A model generated the notes under the pieces. The model was given only the letters and a program-made list of their open reading frames with translations. It was not told the origin of the DNA and ran no database searches. Both the position numbers and the translations under genes were made by a program. Shown in pieces: positions 1 to 5,956 of a stretch of DNA of 10,312 bases. Origin of the DNA: Lawsonibacter sp. (lineage in GTDB: Bacteria; Bacillota; Clostridia; Oscillospirales; Oscillospiraceae); the NCBI GenBank assembly GCA_022793355.1, contig JAAWCR010000195.1, positions 1 through 10,312 of the forward strand, written 5' to 3'. Positions within the stretch are counted from its first letter, which is position 1. The number at the start of each line of letters is the position of its first letter.

Positions 1-61
1 CCAAATCCTCGCGGATCAGGTTATATTCTTCCCGGCTGATTTCACTTGGATATTGACGCAT
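1..61 (-). CDS. IS5-family transposase, N-terminal 20 codons (runs off the window)
   Basis: Reading leftward from an ATG at 61, the minus strand encodes MRQYPSEISREEYNL followed by IREDL before the window ends. The pattern YPS-x-I-(S/T)-RE-x(3)-I-x(2)-DL is the usual opening of DDE transposases of the IS5 family (IS1381-like proteins of Firmicutes). The catalytic domain lies outside the window, so activity cannot be judged. The start is supported by a GGGAG ribosome binding site (71-75 on the plus strand, 9 nt spacer) and by a near-consensus promoter. The family call rests on only 20 residues, but the motif is distinctive. The element lies immediately beside the sigma-factor gene, which reads in the opposite direction. 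Confidence 0.72.
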   Translation of the reverse strand, partial: MRQYPSEISREEYNLIREDL

Positions 62-89
62 TTCCCCCAACTCCCGCTTGTTTTTCTCT

Positions 90-118
90 ATTATCTGCCT
101 CCCGCCTCCTTTTGTCAA
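90..118 (-). promoter_or_regulatory. Promoter of the IS transposase
   Basis: On the minus strand a perfect TTGACA (plus-strand 113-118) is followed after exactly 17 nt by GATAAT (plus-strand 90-95), one mismatch from the consensus -10. It would start transcription near 83, about 20 nt before the transposase ATG at 61. Its position, 20-30 bp inside the presumed IS end, is where transposase promoters usually lie. Confidence 0.72.
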
Positions 119-136
119 AAGATTTTAAACAGGCTC
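109..136. mobile_element. Probable right terminal repeat of the IS5-family element
   Basis: Read from the outside inwards (minus strand), the sequence begins GAGCCTGTTTAAAATCTTTT. This is typical of the terminal inverted repeats of such elements and lies about 75 bp upstream of the transposase start, as expected. The boundary is set at 136, with TTA or TTAG next to it as a possible target duplication. The partner repeat lies outside the window, so the exact end is inferred. A related end sequence occurs at 10021. Confidence 0.5.
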
Positions 137-154
137 TTAGAGGGGATCTTTTTC

Positions 155-183
155 TTGCTTTCCGGAAAAAAGGGCAATATAAT
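155..183 (+). promoter_or_regulatory. Probable promoter of the sigma/anti-sigma unit
   Basis: A perfect TATAAT (178-183) lies 17 nt downstream of TTGCTT (155-160), which matches only the first three bases of a consensus -35. It predicts a leader of about 70 nt before the sigma-factor start at 261. The spacer contains the palindrome TTTCCGGAAA (159-168), and TTTCCGGA recurs at 199-206. The promoter starts only about 20 bp from the presumed IS end, so the element may have removed upstream control sequence. An additional promoter recognised by the encoded sigma factor is possible but not visible. Confidence 0.5.
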
Positions 184-260
184 AAAGGTGAAAAATTTTT
201 TCCGGACGTGCGATAAAATACCCCCGTTGCGCGTTCCTATTATGACAGGAGTAATGGATT

Positions 261-833
261 ATGCTGGGAGTTCAGACAATGGAAGAGGAGGCCGGGCGCC
301 GGCTCCGGGAGCTGGACCGGCTTCTGCTCCAAGTGGGGCGGGGGGACCGGGAGGCCTTTGCCCGGCTCTACAGCCTGACCCGAGGGGCGGTATATGCACT
401 GGCACTGTCCCTGCTTGGCGACGCCCAGGAGGCACAGGACATATCCCAGGATGCCTTCGTCAAGGTATGGGAGAACGCGCCTGGCTACCGGTCTCAGGGC
501 TCGCCTATGGCATGGCTGCTTACCATGACCCGGAATCTGGCCCGGAGCCATCTGCGCCAGAACGGGCGACAGGTGGGATTGGATGAGGAAGGATGGAATG
601 CCATTCCTGCGGCTGCGCCCGACGTCTCTCCGGAGGATCGGGCGGCCCTCCAGGCGGCGCTGTCCGGACTGGACGCGGGGGAACGGAGGGTAATTCTCCT
701 CCACGCCGTCACCGGGCTGAAACACCGGGAGATTGCCCAACTGCTGGAGCTGCCGCTGTCCACTGTTCTGTCAAAATACCACCGCGGGCTGAAAAAATTA
801 AAGAGCCTGATGAGAGGAGAGATGTACCAATGA
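261..833 (+). CDS. ECF-type sigma-70 family RNA polymerase sigma factor
   Basis: A 190-residue protein that would direct RNA polymerase to a small set of promoters. Region 2 spans about residues 30-100 and includes DISQDAFVKVW (60-70), the core-binding and -10 recognition segment. Region 4 spans about 126-184, with the helix-turn-helix around GLKHREIAQLLELPLSTVLSKY (152-173) that reads the -35. Regions 1 and 3 are absent, as in ECF factors, and the length is normal. The ATG at 261 is chosen because AGGAG (247-251) lies 9 nt upstream; an ATG at 279 is the alternative, but it lacks a good ribosome binding site. The stop overlaps the next start (ATGA), so translation is coupled to the anti-sigma gene. 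Its target promoters cannot be read from this window. Class sure, subgroup unknown. Confidence 0.93.
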   Translation: MLGVQTMEEEAGRRLRELDRLLLQVGRGDREAFARLYSLTRGAVYALALSLLGDAQEAQDISQDAFVKVWENAPGYRSQGSPMAWLLTMTRNLARSHLRQNGRQVGLDEEGWNAIPAAAPDVSPEDRAALQAALSGLDAGERRVILLHAVTGLKHREIAQLLELPLSTVLSKYHRGLKKLKSLMRGEMYQ

Positions 834-2458
834 CGGACCGGGAACTGGAAATGAAACTGGCCAAGGCGGTGAACCGGGCCGCGCCTAACGATTGGAACGC
901 CATTCTCTCCCGCTGCGGTGCGCAAAACGGGAGTGTGACGGAAATGAAAGAATTAAAATCCAATCAGAACATCATTGATGTGGAAGTTATCGAAGTAAAA
1001 CCAAAACGTAAGCTGCGCCCCTGGCTGGCCGCCGCCTGCGCGGCGCTGGTTCTGCTGGGTGCGGGCGGCGGGCTGGCTTACCACCAGAGCTACGCCGTGG
1101 CCAGCGTTGTCTCCCTGGATGTCAACCCCAGTATTGAGCTGAAGGTCAACCGGGCGGAGCGGGTGATCTCCTGCACCGCGCTGAACACCGAGGCGGCGGC
1201 GGTTCTCTTTGATATGAACGGTGGCGCCGATTTGAAGGGGACCAAGCTGGATGTGGCAGTAAACGCCATTGTGGGGGCCCTGGTGCGGGAGGGGTATCTG
1301 GACAGTGTCTCCTCCGCTATCCTGATTTCGGTGGAGGACAACGATCAGGCCCGTGCCGCCCGGCTCCAACAGGAGCTGGTGGCCTCGGTGGACGGCGTGC
1401 TTCGGACCCAGGCCCCGAACACCTCTGTGCTAAGCCAGGTGCTTACCATGGACGCCCCTGCGCTGGACAACACGCTCTATAGCAGCGGACTGTCCGCCGG
1501 CAAGGCCGCCCTGGTACGGAAGGTGATGGAGATGAACGGTACCATTGCCACCGACAGCACCACCGCCTTTGACAAGCTGGCCGCCCTGTCAGTGGAGGAG
1601 CTGAACGATCTGCTGGAGGCGGGGGAGACCCGCATCCCCATTGGCAAGAGTGCCGCCGCCATGGCGGTGGAGACCTATGCCGGAACGGCGGCGCTGAACT
1701 CCGCGACTACCGACGTGGACCCGGAGCTGGACGAGCTGCCGCCCCACTATGAGGTGGAGCTGAAAACCGCCTTCGGCGAATTCAACTATAAAGTGGACCC
1801 CTTTACCGGAGAAATCCTCAGTGGGCCCAAGGACGTGCTGAACACCCAAACCACTACCCCCGCAGTCCCAGACCCCGCGCCTGCCGTACCGGCCCCCGGC
1901 GCCCAGACTCCCGGCACCCAGACCCCCGGCGCCCAGACTCCCGGCACCCAGACCCCTGTGACGCCTCCTGCCGTCCAGGACCAGGACGTCGGCCAGGACG
2001 CTGCCAAGCAGGCCGCCCTGGACCACGCCGGGCTCACCGTGGGGGATGTGACCGGCTGGAAAATTGAACGGGAGTGGGACGACGGCCGGCTGGAGTACGA
2101 CATTGAGTTCTGGTGTGGGAACACGGAATATGACTACACCATCGACGGGCACTCATGTTCTGTGGTGAAGCATGAGTGGGACCACCACCCGGAGTACAAT
2201 TCCGGCCATCACCAAAACGGAACCGGCTCAGGCGGAACCACCGCCGCCGGCGATATTGGAGAGGCGGCTGCCAAGGCCGCAGCCCTGGCTCACGCTGGTG
2301 TGACAGAGAGCCAGACCACCAAGATGCAGGTGAAGCAGGATTGGGATGACGGCCGGCTGGAGTATGAGGTGGAATTTGATGTAGGCCGGACAGAGTACGA
2401 ATACACCATCGACGGGGTTACCGGAGCCATCTTGGAATACAAACAGGATAACGACTGA
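830..2458 (+). CDS. Membrane anti-sigma factor with RsgI-type domain and PepSY repeats
   Basis: A 542-residue single-pass membrane protein that most likely binds and silences the sigma factor encoded just upstream. The start at 830 overlaps the sigma stop and has AGAGGAGA (813-820) 9 nt upstream. Domains: a cytoplasmic N-terminus of about 60 residues, the expected sigma-binding part; one transmembrane helix at 64-84; an RsgI-type extracytoplasmic domain from about 90, with the signature VSLDVNPSIEL (94-104); a helical segment at about 210-263 (GLSAGKAALV...LSVEELNDLLE); a half-PepSY at about 305-332; a Pro/Thr/Gln linker at 341-391; and two PepSY modules at about 389-448 and 484-541. In characterised RsgI proteins the Asn-Pro bond of the signature is self-cleaved and leads to sigma release; here that is N99-P100. 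The PepSY part probably replaces the carbohydrate-binding sensor of cellulolytic RsgIs. The ligand is unknown. Confidence 0.88.
   Translation: MTDRELEMKLAKAVNRAAPNDWNAILSRCGAQNGSVTEMKELKSNQNIIDVEVIEVKPKRKLRPWLAAACAALVLLGAGGGLAYHQSYAVASVVSLDVNPSIELKVNRAERVISCTALNTEAAAVLFDMNGGADLKGTKLDVAVNAIVGALVREGYLDSVSSAILISVEDNDQARAARLQQELVASVDGVLRTQAPNTSVLSQVLTMDAPALDNTLYSSGLSAGKAALVRKVMEMNGTIATDSTTAFDKLAALSVEELNDLLEAGETRIPIGKSAAAMAVETYAGTAALNSATTDVDPELDELPPHYEVELKTAFGEFNYKVDPFTGEILSGPKDVLNTQTTTPAVPDPAPAVPAPGAQTPGTQTPGAQTPGTQTPVTPPAVQDQDVGQDAAKQAALDHAGLTVGDVTGWKIEREWDDGRLEYDIEFWCGNTEYDYTIDGHSCSVVKHEWDHHPEYNSGHHQNGTGSGGTTAAGDIGEAAAKAAALAHAGVTESQTTKMQVKQDWDDGRLEYEVEFDVGRTEYEYTIDGVTGAILEYKQDND
1893..1956 (+). 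repeat. 30-bp tandem repeat in the anti-sigma linker
   Basis: Two perfect copies of a 30-bp unit (1893-1922 and 1923-1952) are followed by the first four bases of a third. In frame they encode the alternating units PGAQT and PGTQT. The result is a flexible, extended linker between the membrane-near part and the distal PepSY domains. Identical copies suggest recent expansion or active length variation by slippage. Confidence 0.85.
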
Positions 2459-2461
2459 TAT

Positions 2462-2491
2462 AAAAAAGAGCGCCGTCGGGCGCTCTTTTTT
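2462..2491. terminator. Bidirectional intrinsic terminator between the anti-sigma gene and cinA
   Basis: GAGCGCC (2468-2474) pairs with GGCGCTC (2479-2485) around a GTCG loop. The stem is flanked by six As on the left and six Ts on the right, so it has a proper U-tract in both directions. It starts 4 nt after the anti-sigma stop, and the TAA stop of convergent cinA (2490-2492) lies inside the T tract. Confidence 0.93.
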
Positions 2492-3755
2492 AGGTTCCGC
2501 TGCCGTAATCCAACCCGGACAGATACCGCCGGGCCAGGTCGAAGGCATGGCTGGCGGTCTGGGTGCGCAGCCGTTCCCGCACGGGGCGCGCACCCAAACG
2601 GAGGGCGCGGACGTGGGTGCCCTCGGGGGTGGCGATAGCCACAAACATGGTTCCCACCTCGTTGCCGTTCTCATCTCTGTCTGGGCCGGCCACGCCGGTG
2701 GAGGACAGGGCCACATCGCAGCCCAACACCTGACGGGCCCCCGCGGCCATGGCGGCAGCTACCTCGCTGGAGACCGCGCCGAACTGGCTTAACAAGTGTT
2801 CCGGCACGCGCAAAACATTCTGCTTGACCTCGTTGGCATAGGAGACAATGCCGCCCTTGAAGGCCTGTGAGGCCCCAGGCACATCGGTAAGCCGTTTGGC
2901 CATCAGCCCGCCGGTGCAGCTCTCGGCAGTCCCCAGAGTGAGGCCCTTGTCCTTCAGTCCCTCCAGCACCACGTACTCCAGGGAGGGCACGTCCACGCCG
3001 TATACCTTGTCCCGGAAGAGCTGCTTCATCTGTTCCACCGTGGGCTGGAGCAGGTCCTGGGCTTCCCTGTCTGTGGCGGCCTTGGCAGTGACCCGCAGTT
3101 CACATTCCCCCTCCTTGGCGTAGGGGGCCAGGGTGGGGTTGGTCATGGCGTTCATCTGTTCTCGGAGCTGGGCTTCCATGGTTGACTCGCCGATGCCGAA
3201 CAATTTAATGGTATGGGAGGCAATCACCCCTTCGGACAGGGAGAGGAGATAGGGCCTGGCCCGGTACTGGAACATGGGCCGGCACTCGCTGGGGGGGCCA
3301 GGGAGCATGATGACGTGTACTCCCTCCGCCTCGAAAGCGCAGCCGGGAGCGGTGCCCCAGTCGTTCTCCAGAACGGTGCAGCCCTCGGGCAGCATGGCCT
3401 GCTGAAGGTTGTTGTCTGTCATGGTCCGCCCGATGCGCTGGAAGTAGGTGCGGATGCGCTGGGCGGAGCCCTCGTCAAAGACCAGCTGCTTGCCAAACGC
3501 CTCTGCCAGTACATTTTTGGTCAGATCGTCGCAGGTGGGGCCCAGGCCGCCGGTGGTGATGATGATATCCGCGCGGCTCTTTGCCAAGGCCACCGCCTCC
3601 CGGGCCCGCTGTGGATTGTCGCCCACCACGGTGTGCCAAAAGACGTTGAGCCCCAGCTCGCTCAGCCCCTGGGACAGCATTTGCGCGTCGGTGTTGGCGA
3701 TATTGCCCAACAACAGCTCGGTTCCTACCGACAATATTTCAACAGTATGGGACAT
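2490..3755 (-). CDS. cinA: CinA family protein (competence/damage-inducible, NMN deamidase)
   Basis: A 421-residue protein with the full two-domain CinA layout. Residues 1-170 form the MoCF/COG1058 domain, with GTELLLG (11-17) and TTGGLGPTCDDLTK (67-80). A linking region follows, and residues about 255-415 form the PncC-type amidohydrolase domain, with AESCTGG (277-283), GGIVSYANEVK (301-311) and SSTGVAGPDR (351-360). The C-terminal domain of this family deamidates nicotinamide mononucleotide in pyridine nucleotide salvage; the N-terminal domain is linked to ADP-ribose pyrophosphatase activity in some members. It acts in the cytoplasm. The length is normal. The ATG at 3755 has GAGGGG 7 nt upstream on the minus strand. 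The gene stands alone, not next to recA as in some Firmicutes, and converges on the sigma/anti-sigma pair. Annotation is secure; a role in competence here is not shown. Confidence 0.95.
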   Translation of the reverse strand: MSHTVEILSVGTELLLGNIANTDAQMLSQGLSELGLNVFWHTVVGDNPQRAREAVALAKSRADIIITTGGLGPTCDDLTKNVLAEAFGKQLVFDEGSAQRIRTYFQRIGRTMTDNNLQQAMLPEGCTVLENDWGTAPGCAFEAEGVHVIMLPGPPSECRPMFQYRARPYLLSLSEGVIASHTIKLFGIGESTMEAQLREQMNAMTNPTLAPYAKEGECELRVTAKAATDREAQDLLQPTVEQMKQLFRDKVYGVDVPSLEYVVLEGLKDKGLTLGTAESCTGGLMAKRLTDVPGASQAFKGGIVSYANEVKQNVLRVPEHLLSQFGAVSSEVAAAMAAGARQVLGCDVALSSTGVAGPDRDENGNEVGTMFVAIATPEGTHVRALRLGARPVRERLRTQTASHAFDLARRYLSGLDYGSGT

Positions 3756-3807
3756 AAAGGAACCCCTCGCTTTCTTATAGAGATTATAGAGGAGAATTTG
3801 ATGCTGT

Positions 3808-3816
3808 ATTATACCA
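3808..3816 (-). promoter_or_regulatory. Probable extended -10 promoter of cinA
   Basis: The minus strand reads TGGTATAAT, a perfect -10 hexamer with the TGn extension, about 50 nt upstream of the cinA start. No good -35 is visible, which extended -10 promoters tolerate. A second TATAAT on the same strand (plus-strand 3783-3788) is closer to the gene but also lacks a -35. Confidence 0.45.
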
Positions 3817-4095
3817 TAAACAGGGAGAGAAAGGTAGCCGCCTTCCTGGATTTCACAGAATTTTTGTATAATTTTTCTATCGGTTGATAAAATTTTCTAT
3901 TTTTACCTCGGGAACAGAAGCACAAGGCCCATGGGACGCAGTTTCTCCATCAATTTTGCCTCGAAAGCTTCGGCACTTCGCCGAAAAACAAATGACAAAA
4001 ATAAAAAAACTATAAAAAACGCACAACAAATATGCCTTATTGCGGATAATCTGTGAGTTTTGTGAGGTTCTTGCAATTTTTCGACCATTTTACAG

Positions 4096-4124
4096 TTGAA
4101 ATTTTTTCAGGTTTGGACTACAAT
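4096..4124 (+). promoter_or_regulatory. Promoter of trmL and probably of the glycolytic row
   Basis: TTGAAA (4096-4101) and TACAAT (4119-4124) are separated by exactly 17 nt, giving a near-consensus housekeeping promoter. Initiation near 4131 would leave a leader of only about 23 nt before trmL, almost entirely its ribosome binding region. No operator palindrome or riboswitch is evident. No terminator lies between trmL and pgk, so pgk and the genes behind it may also be read from here. Confidence 0.75.
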
Positions 4125-4153
4125 AAGACCCGCAAGAGCAAGGAGGGGCCCGC

Positions 4154-4642
4154 GTGCTGAATGTTGTACTGGTAGAGCCGGAGATTCCCCAGAACACCGG
4201 CAATATTGCCCGTACCTGCGCCGCCACCCGCAGCCGTCTGCATTTGATAAAGCCGCTGGGCTTCGATATCAGCGAGCGGGCTGTGAAACGGGCGGGGCTG
4301 GACTACTGGCCTATGGTGGATCTGCACAGCTATGACAGCTTGGACCACTTCTTTTCCATCAACCCCAAGCCCGACCTGTGGCTGGCAACCACCAAGGCCC
4401 CCCGGGACTACACCCGGGCCCAATACCGGGAGGACTGCTGGCTTATGTTTGGCAAAGAGACCGCCGGACTGCCGGAGGAACTGAGGACGCGCTGGTATGA
4501 CCGGTGCGTCCGCATCCCCATGCGGCCCGACGCCCGGAGCCTGAATCTGGCCAATTCGGTGGCGGTGCTGGTTTATGAGGCGCTGCGGCAGCAAGGATTT
4601 CCGGGGCTGTCCGGAGCGGGGGAGATGGCCCAAACGCGTTAA
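4154..4642 (+). CDS. trmL: tRNA (cytidine(34)-2'-O)-methyltransferase TrmL
   Basis: A 162-residue SPOUT-class methyltransferase of the TrmL/YibK/CspR type. These enzymes use S-adenosylmethionine to methylate the 2'-hydroxyl of the wobble nucleotide in certain leucine tRNAs, acting as dimers in the cytoplasm. The sequence covers the whole family length. It opens with NVVLVEPEIPQNTGNIART (3-21), has the knot segment LMFGKETAGLPEEL (95-108), and ends with the SAM-binding RIPMRPDARSLNLANSVAV (119-137) of the trefoil knot. The start is GTG at 4154, set by AGGAGG (4141-4146) 7 nt upstream. The gene sits 42 bp before pgk with no terminator between, so cotranscription is likely. It has no metabolic link to glycolysis and occupies the place where gapA is usually found. 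Annotation is secure. Confidence 0.95.
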   Translation: MLNVVLVEPEIPQNTGNIARTCAATRSRLHLIKPLGFDISERAVKRAGLDYWPMVDLHSYDSLDHFFSINPKPDLWLATTKAPRDYTRAQYREDCWLMFGKETAGLPEELRTRWYDRCVRIPMRPDARSLNLANSVAVLVYEALRQQGFPGLSGAGEMAQTR

Positions 4643-4684
4643 AACCCATTTTGTCACCTTTACGAAAAGAAAGGAGTCAAGAGC

Positions 4685-5956
4685 ATGAACTATAACAAAA
4701 AGACGGTCAAGGACATGGATGTCAAGGGTAAGAAGGTTCTCCTTCGCTGCGACTTCAACGTGCCCATGGCCAAGGACGGAAGCGGCGTAATCACCGACGA
4801 CAAGCGCATCCGGGCCGCTCTGCCCACGATTCAGTATTTGCTGGACCAGGGCGCGGCGGTAATCGCCTGCTCCCACATGGGCAAGCCGGTAGCCACCTTC
4901 GAGTCCTACAAGAAGAAGCAGCTGGAGAAAGGTAAGGACGAGGCCTCCATCACTGAGGAAAAGTGGAAGAAGTCGCTGGCCGAACTGCGCATGGAGCCGG
5001 TGGCCGCCCGCCTGGGCGAGCTGCTGGGCAAGAGCGTGATTCTGGCGGACGACGTGGTGGGACCCGACGCCCAGGCCAAGGCCGCCGCTTTGAAGCCCGG
5101 CGAGGTTCTCCTGCTCCAGAATACCCGCTTTGAGAAGGGCGAGACCAAGAACGATCCCGCCCTGGCCAAGGCCATGGCCGCCATGGCTGAGATATATGTG
5201 TCTGACGCCTTCGGCGCGGTCCACCGCGCCCATGCCTCCACCGCTGGCGTGGCCGACTACCTGCCCGCCGTTTCCGGTTTCCTGATTCAGAAGGAGCTGG
5301 ACTTTATCGGTGGTGCCCTGGCCAACCCCAAGCGGCCCCTGGTGGCTATCCTGGGCGGGTCCAAGGTGTCCTCCAAGATCGGCGTGATTAACAATCTGCT
5401 GGAGATTGCCGACACCATTATCATTGGCGGCGGCATGGCCTACACCTTCTCCGCCGCCCAGGGCGGCACCGTGGGCGATTCCTTGCTGGAGGAGGACTGG
5501 AAGGACTACTCCCTGGAGATGATCCAGAAGGCCAAGGACAAGGGCGTGAAGCTGCTGCTCCCTGTGGACACCGTCATCGCCGACGACTTCGCCCCCGATG
5601 CCAACTCCCAGGTGGTCAAGGCCGGTGGGATCCCCGACGGCTGGCAGGGCCTGGATATCGGCCCCGAGACGGTGAAGCTGTACTGCGACGCCGTGGCCGG
5701 CGCGGGTACCGTGATTTGGAACGGCCCCATGGGCGTATTTGAGTTTGAGAAGTTTGCTGCCGGTACCAAGGCCGTGGCCGAAGCCCTCAGCAAGACGGAC
5801 GCCATTACCATCATCGGCGGAGGCGACTCTGCGGCTGCTGTGCAGCAGCTGGGCTATGCGGACAAGATGACCCACATCTCCACCGGTGGCGGCGCCTCCC
5901 TCGAATTCATGGAGGGCAAGGAGTTGCCCGGTGTGGCCTGCCTGCTGGACAAGTAA
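4685..5956 (+). CDS. pgk: Phosphoglycerate kinase
   Basis: A 423-residue enzyme that transfers phosphate from 1,3-bisphosphoglycerate to ADP, the first ATP-forming step of glycolysis. The N-terminal, phosphoglycerate-binding half has RCDFNVP (21-27), SHMGKP (63-68), NTRFEKGE (146-153) and DAFGAVHRAHAST (174-186). The nucleotide-binding half has GGSKVSSK (224-231), GGGMA (248-252), WNGPMGVFE (345-353), GGGDSAAA (378-385) and STGGGASLEF (399-408). It is longer than the usual 390-400 residues because a charged Lys/Glu-rich stretch at about 69-100 follows SHMGKP. The usual form of that motif is SHLGRP, so Arg is Lys here. All core motifs are present, so the protein should be active. The start is supported by AAGGAG (4671-4676), 8 nt upstream. 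It is the first of four glycolytic genes in a row. Confidence 0.98.
   Translation: MNYNKKTVKDMDVKGKKVLLRCDFNVPMAKDGSGVITDDKRIRAALPTIQYLLDQGAAVIACSHMGKPVATFESYKKKQLEKGKDEASITEEKWKKSLAELRMEPVAARLGELLGKSVILADDVVGPDAQAKAAALKPGEVLLLQNTRFEKGETKNDPALAKAMAAMAEIYVSDAFGAVHRAHASTAGVADYLPAVSGFLIQKELDFIGGALANPKRPLVAILGGSKVSSKIGVINNLLEIADTIIIGGGMAYTFSAAQGGTVGDSLLEEDWKDYSLEMIQKAKDKGVKLLLPVDTVIADDFAPDANSQVVKAGGIPDGWQGLDIGPETVKLYCDAVAGAGTVIWNGPMGVFEFEKFAAGTKAVAEALSKTDAITIIGGGDSAAAVQQLGYADKMTHISTGGGASLEFMEGKELPGVACLLDK

Larger units (their letters stand above)
3756..4153. other. AT-rich spacer between cinA and trmL without a convincing gene
   Basis: About 400 bp of mostly AT-rich DNA. It holds the cinA promoter at its left end and the trmL promoter at its right end. 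On the plus strand a TATAAT at 3867-3872 has no clear -35. A hairpin, TTCGGC (3969-3974) with GCCGAA (3980-3985) and loop ACTTC, lies in a locally GC-richer stretch (about 3907-3985) and has no U-tract. Only unsupported small reading frames occur. No tRNA or riboswitch that I recognise is present; an unannotated small RNA cannot be excluded. Confidence 0.5.

Noticed and set aside
187..202. GGTGAAAAATTTTTTC resembling GGTGAGAAATTTTTTC at 10053-10068
   Set aside because: The 15-of-16 match is mostly an A/T run, and the flanks do not align well enough to call a shared repeat.
220..245. ACCCCC as the -35 of a SigI-type autoregulated promoter
   Set aside because: The matching CGWA -10 is missing at the expected distance, and the sigma factor here is a short ECF type, not SigI.
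53..586. Plus-strand reading frame of 177 codons overlapping the start of the sigma gene
   Set aside because: It overlaps the well-supported sigma factor in another frame, its first part crosses the IS end in a low-complexity region, and the protein is Gly/Pro/Ala-rich like other GC-driven shadow frames.
3992..4016. ATGACA with TATAAA as an extra plus-strand promoter
   Set aside because: The spacing is only 13 nt, too short for a sigma-70 promoter.
3903..4088. Minus-strand 61-codon frame with a hydrophobic stretch
   Set aside because: It could be a small membrane protein, but there is no ribosome binding site before the ATG at 4088 (the upstream bases are A/T-rich with no purine-rich motif) and no promoter, and it resembles no family I know.
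4118..5875. Very long minus-strand open frame (585 codons) opposite trmL and pgk
   Set aside because: It lies antisense to two certain genes. Its Gly/His/Leu/Val-rich, repetitive composition is the usual reflection of GC-rich third codon positions, and it has no domain or start signal.
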